From the NCBI GenBank assembly GCA_944367415.1, contig CALVWN010000051.1, positions 1 through 50,364 on the forward strand: a stretch of 50,364 bases of DNA. Reading direction: 5' to 3'. The translations under genes and the position numbers were made by a program. The DNA is from an uncultured Clostridia bacterium (GTDB taxonomy: Bacteria > Bacillota > Clostridia > Christensenellales > Borkfalkiaceae). The notes beneath the pieces are model-generated. The model was not told the DNA's origin, ran no database searches, and saw nothing but the letters and a program-made list of their open reading frames with translations. This document shows positions 43,657-50,364 of the stretch, in pieces (positions within the stretch are counted from its first letter, which is position 1; each line of letters begins with the position of its first letter).

Positions 43657-44544
43657 ATGGAGCTGAGGGTACTGCGCTACTTCATCGAAGTCGCAAGAGA
43701 GCAGAATATCACGGCGGCGGCAGAGCGGCTGTTCATCACGCAGTCGACGCTCTCCAAACAGCTCATGGAGCTGGAGGAGGAACTGGGAAAACAGCTGCTC
43801 GTGCGCGGCAAGCGCAGGACGACGCTCACCGAGGACGGGATGTTTCTCTTCCGCCGCGCGCAGGAGATCGTCGAACTCGCCGACAAGACGCAGGCGGCGC
43901 TCGCCGCGGAGGACGGCGTCGTCACGGGGGATGTGTCCATCGGCTGCGGCGAAACGCAGGGGATGCGCATCGTCATCGACGCGATGAAGGCGCTGAACGA
44001 GGCGCACCCCGAGGTGCGGTTCCATCTGTACAGCGGCAACGATGAGGACGTCTCGGAGCGGCTGGACGAGGGGCTGGTCGATTTCGGGCTGTTCGTGGGC
44101 CATACCGACCTTGAAAAGTACGACTTCGTGAAGCTCCCCGAATACGATACCTGGGGCGTCATCGTGCGCCGCGATCATCCCCTTGCGCAGCGCGGATGCG
44201 TGCGGCCGGCGGACATGGCGGGACTTCCGCTGCTCTGCTCCCGTCAGATGCTGCACGCCAACGAGCTTTCGGGCTGGCTGGGAAGGGACGCGTCGGAACT
44301 GAACATCCTCTCCACGCACAACCTCGTCTACAACGCCTCGCTCATGGTGCGCGCGGGCATGGGGTGTCTGCTCACGATCGACGGCATCCTCCCCGAGGAC
44401 GCGGAGCTTGTCTTTCTTCCGCTCGAACCGGCCGTGCGCGCCCATCTCTTTTTCGCCTGGAAAAAGTACCGCGTCTTTTCCAAGGCGAGCGCGGCGTTCC
44501 TGCACTGTCTGCAGACGCGCATGGAGGAAGAACTTTCCCGTTAA
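43657..44544 (+). CDS. LysR-family transcriptional regulator
   Basis: A 295-residue regulator. The N-terminal winged helix (MELRVLRYFIEVAREQNITAAAE, with LFITQSTLSKQLMELEEELG as recognition helix) is textbook LysR. The remaining part is the periplasmic-binding-protein-like effector domain (VSIGCGETQGMRIV, LVDFGLFVG, GVIVRRDHPLAQ). The GGGGAGAG site precedes the ATG. It stands alone between spoIIID and the activase operon. Divergent regulation, usual for LysR, is not possible here because both neighbours run the same way. Its target is unknown; the downstream operon is one candidate. Confidence 0.93.
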   Translation: MELRVLRYFIEVAREQNITAAAERLFITQSTLSKQLMELEEELGKQLLVRGKRRTTLTEDGMFLFRRAQEIVELADKTQAALAAEDGVVTGDVSIGCGETQGMRIVIDAMKALNEAHPEVRFHLYSGNDEDVSERLDEGLVDFGLFVGHTDLEKYDFVKLPEYDTWGVIVRRDHPLAQRGCVRPADMAGLPLLCSRQMLHANELSGWLGRDASELNILSTHNLVYNASLMVRAGMGCLLTIDGILPEDAELVFLPLEPAVRAHLFFAWKKYRVFSKASAAFLHCLQTRMEEELSR

Positions 44545-44551
44545 TTTCACA

Positions 44552-44590
44552 TTGACGTGACTTGTCAAGCTCTGACGGTTGTGTTATAAT
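44552..44590 (+). promoter_or_regulatory. Sigma-A promoter with overlapping inverted repeat
   Basis: TTGTCA at 44562-44567 and TATAAT at 44585-44590 are 17 bp apart and drive the activase gene. TTGAC (44552-44556) and GTCAA (44564-44568) form a dyad with a 7-bp centre overlapping the -35 box, a plausible operator. Confidence 0.75.
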
Positions 44591-44628
44591 AAAGTATCGT
44601 TTGATCGAAGTACGGCAGGAAAACAGTT

Positions 44629-47559
44629 ATGGCTTACTATCTCGGAATCGACGTCGGCTCCACCACGGTCAAGGCGTGCCTCATGGACGATGCGGGCAAG
44701 ATCCTGTATTCCTCCTATGTGCGCCATTTTTCCCGCGTGCGCGAGTGCGTCTTACAGGAATTGGATAAGATCCGCCCGCTTGCGGCCTCTTTTCATGTCT
44801 GCATCACGGGTTCGGCGGGGCTGGGCATCGCCCAGCGCGGCAAGATCCCCTTTGTGCAGGAGGTGCAGGCGGCATTCGGCGCCATCCGCCGGCTCTATCC
44901 CGACACCGACGTCGCGGTGGAGCTGGGCGGCGAGGACGCCAAGATCATCTTCGTCACGGGCGGCACCGAGCAGCGCATGAACGGCAGCTGCGCGGGCGGC
45001 ACGGGGGCGTTCATCGACCAGATGGCGACCCTCCTCGACCTCACGGTGGAGGAGATGGACGCGCTCTCCCTGAAGGCGGAGCGGGTGTATCCGATCGCCT
45101 CGCGCTGCGGCGTGTTCGCAAAGTCGGACATCCAGCCCCTCCTCAATCAGGGGGTGAACAAGGCGGACATTGCGGCGTCCATCTTTCAGGCGGTCGTCGA
45201 TCAGACGGTCTCCGGCCTCGCGCAGGGGCGGCGCATCAAGGGCAAAGTGCTCTTTCTGGGCGGGCCGCTCTTCTTTCTGAAGGGGCTGCGCCTCGCCTTC
45301 AAGCGCACATTGGGACTTGACGACGAACACGCCGTCTTTCCCGACACGGCGCCCTGCTTCATGTCCATCGGCGCGGCGATCTATGCCGCCGAGGAAAAGG
45401 AGGAGAGCATCGAAGAACTTGTCTCCCGCCTTTCGGTGCTGCCCGAGACGGAGAGCATCGCGGTGGGGGAACCGCTCTTTGCGGATCATGCGGAGTACGA
45501 CGCCTTTGTCGCCCGCCATATGCGCAGCGATCTCGCCTTTGAGAACGTGCTCACCTACCGCGGCGACGCCTATCTGGGCATCGACTCCGGCTCGACGACG
45601 ACCAAGCTCATGCTCATCACGCCCGACTGCAAGATCCTCTATTCGCACTATCAGACCAACAACGGGCAGCCGCTCGACATCGTCGTTCAGAAGCTGCAGG
45701 AGATCTATTCGCTCATCGGCAACAGGATCGTCATCCGCGGCGACTGCGTCACGGGCTACGGCGAGGACATGATGAAGGCGGCGCTCAAGATCGACTTCGG
45801 CGTCGTCGAGACGATGGCGCACTTCAAGGCGGCGCTGCATTTCAACCCGGACGTCGACTTCATCATCGACATCGGCGGGCAGGATATCAAGTGTTTCAAG
45901 GTGAAAAACCGTGCCATCGACTCCATCATGCTCAACGAGGTGTGCTCGTCGGGCTGCGGCTCCTTCATCCAGACGTTCGCCAAGGCGATGGGCATGGAGA
46001 TCGAGGAGTTTTCCCGCCTCGGCCTGTTCGCCAAGCACCCCGTGGAGCTCGGCTCGCGCTGCACGGTGTTCATGAACAGCTCTGTCAAGCAGGCGCAGAA
46101 GGAGGGCGCGAGCGTCGAGGACATCTCGGCGGGGCTTTCCTCCTCCATCGTCAAGAACGCCATCTACAAGGTCATCCGCGCCCGCACGCCCGAGGAACTC
46201 GGCGAGCATATCGTCGTGCAGGGCGGCACCTTTCTGAACGACGCCGTGCTTCGCTCCTTTGAAAAGGAGACGGGCAAGGAGGTCGTGCGCCCCGCCATCG
46301 CGGGACTCATGGGGGCGTTCGGCGCGGCGCTCTACGCAAAGGAGAATACGCCTGCCGAAAAGCTCATCAGCACCATCGTCACCGAACCCGAGCTGCGCGC
46401 CTTCTCCTATACCTCCCGCTCGATCACCTGCAAGGGCTGCACGTCGCACTGCAGCGTCAACATCCTCACCTTTGCGGACGGACGCAGGTTCATCTCGGGC
46501 AACAAGTGCGAGCGCGGCGCGGGGCTTCCCGTCCGCAGGGATCTGCCCGATATCTACAACTTCAAGTACGAAAAACTGCTCTCGCTCCCCAAGACGGTGG
46601 AACAGCCCCGCGTGACGGTGGGACTCCCCGTGCAGCTCGTCATGTTCGAGCAGCTCCCGCTCTGGGTCACCTTCTTCGAGACGTGCGGATTTTCCGTCGT
46701 CCTCTCGGACAGAAGCTCGCGGGAGCTGTACTTCCGCGGGCAGCACACCGTCGCTTCCGACACGGCGTGCTACCCCGCAAAACTCATGCACGGACACATC
46801 GAGTCGCTTTTGGACAAGCACGTCGACTTCATTTTCTATCCGTGCGAGAGTTATAACATCGACGAACACGACTCGGTCAATCACTACAACTGCCCCGTCG
46901 TCGCCTACTATCCGGAGCTGCTCAAGGCAAACAACGAGCGGCTGAATGCAGACAACTTTATCATGCCCTACCTCGATCCCAACAGCGAAAAGACGACGGT
47001 GCGCGCGCTCCATCGTGCGCTCGCGCGCTGGAAACTGCCGTCCTCGCTCATCCGCCGCGCATGGCGGGCGGGGCTTGACGCCTACGCCTCCTTCCATGCC
47101 GATGTCGTGCAGGAGGGCAGGCGCATCCTCGCCGAGGCGGAGCGCGAGGGCAGGCAGGTCATCGTGCTGGCGGGCAGACCTTACCACGCCGATCCCGAGA
47201 TCAACCACGGCATCGGAAAACTTCTCAACTCGCTCGGCATCGCGGTTCTTTCGGAGGACGCCGTGTACGAGGAGGGCGACCTCGTCAAGGTGAACGTCCT
47301 CAACCAGTGGACGTACCATGCCCGCCTCTACCGTGCGGCGGAATTTGTCACGCACAGGAAGAACGTCAATCTCGTGCAGCTCGTCTCCTTCGGGTGCGGC
47401 ATCGACGCCATCACCACCGACGAGGTGCGCGCCATCCTTGAAAGCCGCGGCAAGCTCTACACGCAGATCAAGATCGATGAGATCAACAACCTCGGCGTCG
47501 TCAAGATCCGGCTGCGCTCGCTGCTCGCCGCCATCGAAGAACTTGGGAGAAAGGCATGA
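44629..47559 (+). CDS. Tandem acyl-CoA dehydratase activase with dehydratase-like C-terminal domain
   Basis: A 976-residue protein of the BadF/HgdC activase family plus DUF2229. Two ASKHA ATPase domains are joined in one chain: GIDVGSTTVK (5-14) and GIDSGSTTTK (about 318-327). Each keeps the two cysteines that bind the bridging [4Fe-4S] cluster in HgdC, with the same 39-residue spacing: Cys121/Cys160 and Cys439/Cys478. Cys601, Cys604 and Cys608 form a further CKGCTSHC group. The last third (about 620-976) resembles a dehydratase subunit, with Cys714 in DTACYPAK, Cys739, Cys755 and Cys923. Such proteins use ATP to drive low-potential electron transfer. The physiological substrate of this branch is unknown. 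It overlaps the next gene by 4 bp. Confidence 0.88.
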   Translation: MAYYLGIDVGSTTVKACLMDDAGKILYSSYVRHFSRVRECVLQELDKIRPLAASFHVCITGSAGLGIAQRGKIPFVQEVQAAFGAIRRLYPDTDVAVELGGEDAKIIFVTGGTEQRMNGSCAGGTGAFIDQMATLLDLTVEEMDALSLKAERVYPIASRCGVFAKSDIQPLLNQGVNKADIAASIFQAVVDQTVSGLAQGRRIKGKVLFLGGPLFFLKGLRLAFKRTLGLDDEHAVFPDTAPCFMSIGAAIYAAEEKEESIEELVSRLSVLPETESIAVGEPLFADHAEYDAFVARHMRSDLAFENVLTYRGDAYLGIDSGSTTTKLMLITPDCKILYSHYQTNNGQPLDIVVQKLQEIYSLIGNRIVIRGDCVTGYGEDMMKAALKIDFGVVETMAHFKAALHFNPDVDFIIDIGGQDIKCFKVKNRAIDSIMLNEVCSSGCGSFIQTFAKAMGMEIEEFSRLGLFAKHPVELGSRCTVFMNSSVKQAQKEGASVEDISAGLSSSIVKNAIYKVIRARTPEELGEHIVVQGGTFLNDAVLRSFEKETGKEVVRPAIAGLMGAFGAALYAKENTPAEKLISTIVTEPELRAFSYTSRSITCKGCTSHCSVNILTFADGRRFISGNKCERGAGLPVRRDLPDIYNFKYEKLLSLPKTVEQPRVTVGLPVQLVMFEQLPLWVTFFETCGFSVVLSDRSSRELYFRGQHTVASDTACYPAKLMHGHIESLLDKHVDFIFYPCESYNIDEHDSVNHYNCPVVAYYPELLKANNERLNADNFIMPYLDPNSEKTTVRALHRALARWKLPSSLIRRAWRAGLDAYASFHADVVQEGRRILAEAEREGRQVIVLAGRPYHADPEINHGIGKLLNSLGIAVLSEDAVYEEGDLVKVNVLNQWTYHARLYRAAEFVTHRKNVNLVQLVSFGCGIDAITTDEVRAILESRGKLYTQIKIDEINNLGVVKIRLRSLLAAIEELGRKA

Positions 47560-48830
47560 AAGAACAGACACCCGCGCCCGTTGCAGATTTTACCAACAAA
47601 TATCCCGTGTTCACGCCCGAGATGAAGGCGACGCACACCATCCTCATCCCCGATATGCTGCCCTGGCACTTCGACCTGCTCGTTCACGTCATGGAGAAGG
47701 AGGGGTACCGGGTGGAAGTGCTGCACAACGAGGGGCGCGCCGTCATCGACGAGGGACTCAAGCACGTTCACAACGACACCTGCTATCCCGCGCTCTGCGT
47801 CATCGGACAGTATCTCGACGCGCTGAAGAGCGGGAAGTACGACCCCGATCGCACCGCCGTGCTCATCACGCAGTCGGGCGGCGGCTGCCGCGCCAGCAAC
47901 TATATTCCGCTCATCCGCAAGGCGATGGCGGCGGAGTTCCCGCAGGTTCCCGTGCTCTCTCTCAACTTTTCGGGGCTGGAGAAGGGGAACAGCCTGCATC
48001 TCTCCGTCGGCAACTTTGTGCGCCTCGCCTATGCCATCTTCTACGGCGATCTCATCATGACCTGTTTCAACCAGACCAAGCCCTACGAGAAAGAGGAGGG
48101 CAGTACGGCGCGCGTGAGGAAGCAGTGCGTGGAGGCGATGAAAAAGGCGCTCGACGGCGGGCAGTACAAGCATCTCAAAAAGTGCGCGAGGTACATCCTC
48201 GACGCCTTCGCCGCCGTGCCTGTCACGGGGGAGAAAAAGATCAAGGTGGGCATCGTCGGGGAGATCTATGTGAAGTATTCCCCGCTCGGCAATTCCCATC
48301 TGGAGGACTTTTTGCTCTCCGAGGGGTGCGAGCCGGTCGTCCCCGCGCTGATGGACTTCATTCTCTACTGCGTCATCAACAACGTCAACGACGAAAAACT
48401 GTACGGCAAGGGAAAAAAGACGGCGTGGCTGTTCACCATCGTCTACAAGTGGCTGTACGGCAGGCAGAAAAAGCTCATTTCCTGCATGAAAAAGACGCGG
48501 TATGAGCCGCTGCACGACTTCGAGCACCTGAGAAGGTGCGCCGACAAGGTCATCAACCAGGGCGTCAAGATGGGGGAGGGCTGGCTCATCCCCGCCGAGA
48601 TGGCGGCGCTCGCCGAGACGGGTACGGAGAACATCGTGTGCGCGCAGCCCTTCGGATGTCTGCCCAACCATATCGCCGGAAAGGGCGCCGTGCGCGCGGT
48701 GAAACAGCTGCACGCCGACGTGAACATCGTTCCCGTTGACTACGACCCCTCCGCGACGCGCGTCAACCAGGAGAACCGCATCAAGCTCATGCTCGCGACC
48801 GCGCGGGAGAGGATGCACGCAGAACACTGA
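47556..48830 (+). CDS. 2-Hydroxyacyl-CoA dehydratase (HgdB/D-like) subunit
   Basis: A 424-residue iron-sulfur protein of the HGD-D family, which includes dehydratase subunits and double-cubane cluster proteins. Likely cluster ligands are Cys76 and Cys81 (NDTCYPALC), Cys111 (GGGCRASN) and Cys362/Cys368 (CAQPFGC). KVGIVGEIYVKYSPLGN (from about 228) is a family hallmark. It probably forms a heterodimer with the DUF2229 part of the upstream protein, which shows the same DTxCYPA motif. In several Clostridia the two are fused into one chain of about 1,400 residues; here they are two coupled genes. Confidence 0.88.
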   Translation: MKEQTPAPVADFTNKYPVFTPEMKATHTILIPDMLPWHFDLLVHVMEKEGYRVEVLHNEGRAVIDEGLKHVHNDTCYPALCVIGQYLDALKSGKYDPDRTAVLITQSGGGCRASNYIPLIRKAMAAEFPQVPVLSLNFSGLEKGNSLHLSVGNFVRLAYAIFYGDLIMTCFNQTKPYEKEEGSTARVRKQCVEAMKKALDGGQYKHLKKCARYILDAFAAVPVTGEKKIKVGIVGEIYVKYSPLGNSHLEDFLLSEGCEPVVPALMDFILYCVINNVNDEKLYGKGKKTAWLFTIVYKWLYGRQKKLISCMKKTRYEPLHDFEHLRRCADKVINQGVKMGEGWLIPAEMAALAETGTENIVCAQPFGCLPNHIAGKGAVRAVKQLHADVNIVPVDYDPSATRVNQENRIKLMLATARERMHAEH

Positions 48831-48835
48831 ATCAA

Positions 48836-48854
48836 AGGGGCGCCGTGCGCCCCT
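48836..48854 (+). other. Hairpin after dehydratase gene
   Basis: AGGGGCGC (48836-48843) and GCGCCCCT (48847-48854) form a perfect 8-bp stem with a 3-base loop six bases after the stop codon. There is no T tract, so transcription may continue into the next gene. Confidence 0.5.
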
Positions 48855-48869
48855 GCCGATGTCCCACAA

Positions 48870-48918
48870 GTTCGCTTAAGCGAACAAAAATCAGACCAAG
48901 TCGTTCGCAAAGGCGAAC
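48870..48918 (+). promoter_or_regulatory. Two matched palindromes GTTCGC-N4-GCGAAC (tandem operator candidate)
   Basis: A perfect 16-bp palindrome with TTAA centre (48870-48885) and a second copy with AAAG centre (48903-48918) lie 17 bp apart, 33 bp centre to centre, or about three DNA turns. The arms are identical and only the centres differ. The half-site/4-bp/half-site layout resembles Crp/Fnr-family operators. The second copy abuts the ribosome-binding site of the YgbA-family gene, so RNA hairpins are an alternative. I see no clear -35/-10 pair. Confidence 0.7.
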
Positions 48919-48931
48919 AGGGAGAGATGAG

Positions 48932-49309
48932 ATGGATACACAAAAAAAGGCGCAGCGGGAGCTGCGCGCATGGCGGCGGGAGAAGAAGCTCATTCCCGTA
49001 ATGATCGCAAAGTATTGTCGCGGCGTACACGGCACGAAGGGGGAGATGTGCGAGGACTGCAGGGCGCTCACCGAGTACGCGCTCTTCCGCCTGGACAAAT
49101 GCCCCTTTAAGGTCAACAAGCAGTTTTGCTCCTTTTGCAGGATCCACTGCTATCGCCCCGAGATGCGCCAAAAAATCAAGGACGTCATGCGCTATTCGGG
49201 GCCGCGGATGCTCTTTTCGCATCCGATCTTTGCGCTGTCGCACGTCGTGCAGATGATGCGCAGCCGAAGGGCGCAGAAGAAGGCGGCGCAAAACACGCCG
49301 CAAAATTAG
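48932..49309 (+). CDS. YgbA family ('nitrous oxide-stimulated promoter') protein
   Basis: A 125-residue basic, cysteine-rich protein. Seven cysteines (29, 40, 43, 57, 66, 69, 73) lie in a compact region with CEDC, FCSFC and CRIHCY motifs, typical of the YgbA family, where they may bind iron-sulfur or zinc. YKYCRGVHG-like context (AKYCRGVHG) and HCYRPEMRQKIKDVMRYSGPRM are diagnostic. In E. coli ygbA is induced by nitrosative stress through NsrR. The start ATG at 48932 follows GGGAGAG at 48920-48926. The frame continues upstream but would cross the palindromes. The paired palindromes suggest dedicated regulation. Confidence 0.85.
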   Translation: MDTQKKAQRELRAWRREKKLIPVMIAKYCRGVHGTKGEMCEDCRALTEYALFRLDKCPFKVNKQFCSFCRIHCYRPEMRQKIKDVMRYSGPRMLFSHPIFALSHVVQMMRSRRAQKKAAQNTPQN

Positions 49310-49318
49310 CCCATTCGC

Positions 49319-49347
49319 TTGAAAAACGGCGCGCGGTGTGGTACAAT
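49319..49347 (+). promoter_or_regulatory. Sigma-A promoter
   Basis: TTGAAA at 49319-49324 and TACAAT at 49342-49347, 17-bp spacer. AAGAGGAGGG at 49361-49370 is the ribosome-binding site of the next gene. Confidence 0.8.
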
Positions 49348-49376
49348 CGGAGTATCCGAAAAGAGGAGGGATCGCC

Positions 49377-49976
49377 ATGAAGGAGCGCGAAGACGCCGTC
49401 ACGGTCGCATTTTTTGAGGGAAGACAGGGGAAGCTCTGGCTTGCGCTGCTCATCCTCTCCCCGCTGCTTGCGCTGCTCTTTGCCGTATTTGCATTCCTCT
49501 ATGCGGATGACGGCGCCATCGTCATCATCGGCTGCTGCGCTTTCTGCGCCGTATGTCTGCTCATCTTCGGCGTCTGCATCGCGACGGCGCGCCTGCGCAC
49601 GTCGCGTTGGACGGCGGACGAGGAGGGCATCGGTTACTTCGCGTTCGGCAGACGCGTGCTGCACTTCCGCTGGGAGGAGATCCGCGAAGCGGGGTTTCTC
49701 GTGCTGGAGGGGGAAAAGCGCACTTCGCAGCTCAGACTGTATTGGTCGACGGCCGAGCTGCGCGGCAAACTGCGGAGCGGAAAATTTCCCGGACGGGAGA
49801 AGGGCTTGGGTGCCAACCGCCGCGGCGCGACGATGATGGTATACTGCGTTCCCGCGCTCTACGGTGACAACGGCGCGGTGCGTTATCCCGAAGACGATGC
49901 GATCATTTTGTTTACACGCGCACACTTGAAGCGCCCGCTGCGGCATGAAAATTTCCTGACGGGAACAGATCGCTGA
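49377..49976 (+). CDS. Small membrane protein, two spans plus soluble domain
   Basis: A 199-residue protein. Two adjacent membrane segments (about 22-43 and 47-68) are followed by a soluble domain that begins RLRTSRWTADEEGIGYFAFGRRVLHFRWEEIREAGFLVLEG. This strand pattern resembles bacterial PH-like (YdbS/DUF304-type) domains, but I cannot assign it firmly. The start ATG at 49377 is 6 bp from AAGAGGAGGG. An upstream in-frame GTG at 49338 lies inside the promoter. It appears monocistronic. Function unknown. Confidence 0.75.
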   Translation: MKEREDAVTVAFFEGRQGKLWLALLILSPLLALLFAVFAFLYADDGAIVIIGCCAFCAVCLLIFGVCIATARLRTSRWTADEEGIGYFAFGRRVLHFRWEEIREAGFLVLEGEKRTSQLRLYWSTAELRGKLRSGKFPGREKGLGANRRGATMMVYCVPALYGDNGAVRYPEDDAIILFTRAHLKRPLRHENFLTGTDR

Positions 49977-50139
49977 GCGCGCCTCCTCGCGGCTTGCCGC
50001 GACGAGGGAAGAAGGGCTCCCTCTCCGAGGGAGGCTTGAAACAAGGTTATAGATCATGCCGCAAGGAAAGTCGCGCCTTTGCGAAAAGATTTGCGTGAAC
50101 TTTTTCCGCGCCTTTGCGCGAGAAAATCCGTGAGCCCTT
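49977..50139. other. Intergenic region with dispersed-repeat-like segment
   Basis: This 163-bp gap between convergent genes holds no ORF that I can support. CTCCCTCTCCGAGGGAGGCT (50019-50038) contains a short dyad and resembles a palindromic intergenic element I recall from gut Clostridia. CCTCGCGGCTTGCCGCGACGAGG (49982-50004) forms another hairpin. Several GCGCCTTTGCG-like words recur (50070-50121). These hairpins could serve as a bidirectional terminator. Confidence 0.4.
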
Positions 50140-50364
50140 TCAGAAGATATTCGCGATCGTTGGCCGGTAGGTGTTCGGAAAAGTGACGGCGAGGTGCATG
50201 AGCGCCTCCAGCTTGGGAAGGGCGGGGGCGTAGTTTCCCTCGGCGACGAGGCGCACCGTCTCCGAGAGGTAGTTATCCATGCGCATCACGTCGTTGTGCG
50301 GCAGCAGTACCTGCAGCCGCTCTTTTTTTGCCTCCCACGAGCGCTGCACGGCGCGCGCGTCCTC
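50140..50364 (-). CDS. C-terminal part of a DUF4363-like protein (5' end beyond window)
   Basis: The frame is open from the stop at 50140 to the window edge (at least 74 codons), so the GTG at 50347-50349 is probably internal. The visible part is helical: WEAKKERLQVLLPHNDVMRMDNYL, SETVRLVAEGNY and a final RPTIANIF. The trp-containing helix, a conserved H-(N/E)-(D/E) region and the NIF ending resemble DUF4363 proteins, small membrane-tethered proteins found in spore-forming Bacillota. It is the only gene on the - strand in this window. Confidence 0.6.
   Translation of the reverse strand, partial: EDARAVQRSWEAKKERLQVLLPHNDVMRMDNYLSETVRLVAEGNYAPALPKLEALMHLAVTFPNTYRPTIANIF

Noticed and set aside
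44752..47571. 939-codon open frame on the - strand
   Set aside because: It is the antisense shadow of the activase gene. High G+C third positions leave the opposite strand free of stops. Its sequence shows no domain, and it has no promoter or ribosome-binding site.
48870..48885. LexA (SOS) box
   Set aside because: Bacillota LexA sites read CGAAC-N4-GTTCG. Here the half-sites are in the opposite orientation (GTTCGC-N4-GCGAAC), and the neighbouring gene is not an SOS gene.

Overview
The window (50,364 bp, G+C-rich, roughly 60% by eye) looks like chromosome of an endospore-forming, high-G+C member of the Clostridia/Bacillota. Reasons: strong AGGAGG ribosome-binding sites, textbook TTGACA-17-TATAAT promoters, a spoIIID gene, the PcrA/LigA and ParE/ParC pairs, a short ribosomal protein S21, and a 2-hydroxyacyl-CoA dehydratase/activase pair typical of strict anaerobes. 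A Christensenellales-like gut lineage is possible, but this is a guess. I see no tRNA, rRNA, IS element, prophage or CRISPR. Genes are almost all on the + strand and tightly packed. No gene-free stretch exceeds 300 bp; the largest gaps are 27422-27601 (terminator plus promoter) and 49977-50139.

Region 1 (1-15561) is the distal part of a surface-polysaccharide operon whose promoter and first genes lie upstream of the window. It encodes the GDP-mannose route (ManA, a phosphohexomutase that probably serves as ManB, and ManC), the complete dTDP-L-rhamnose route (RmlA, C, D, B), several glycosyltransferases, a Wzy/O-antigen-ligase-like protein and a Wzx flippase. Most genes overlap by 4 bp. The rml genes are interleaved with glycosyltransferase genes. 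The operon ends in a strong terminator overlapping the wzx stop codon.

Region 2 (15562-27479) holds two unknown membrane proteins, a second phosphoglucomutase, an ArsR-type regulator with araM and a TIM-barrel isomerase, rpsU with a small unknown gene, and pcrA-ligA. The pcrA gene appears to be transcribed as a leaderless mRNA.

Region 3 (27480-38584) holds a 1,283-residue collagen-like, beta-helix surface lipoprotein, a HelD-like RNA polymerase-recycling ATPase with a HAD phosphatase, and a four-gene cluster of two ABC-2 exporters.

Region 4 (38585-50364) holds parE-parC, spoIIID, a LysR regulator, an unusual tandem activase/dehydratase pair, a YgbA-family gene behind two matched palindromes, a small membrane protein and the end of a DUF4363-like gene on the - strand.

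The most striking observation is three G tracts of exactly nine bases: one inside a glycosyltransferase reading frame (7659-7667) and two in the -35/-10 spacers of the promoters for the surface lipoprotein (27553-27561) and the ABC exporter operon (34750-34758). Together they look like a set of slipped-strand phase-variation switches acting on cell-surface and export functions. This is inferred from one sequence and has not been shown.
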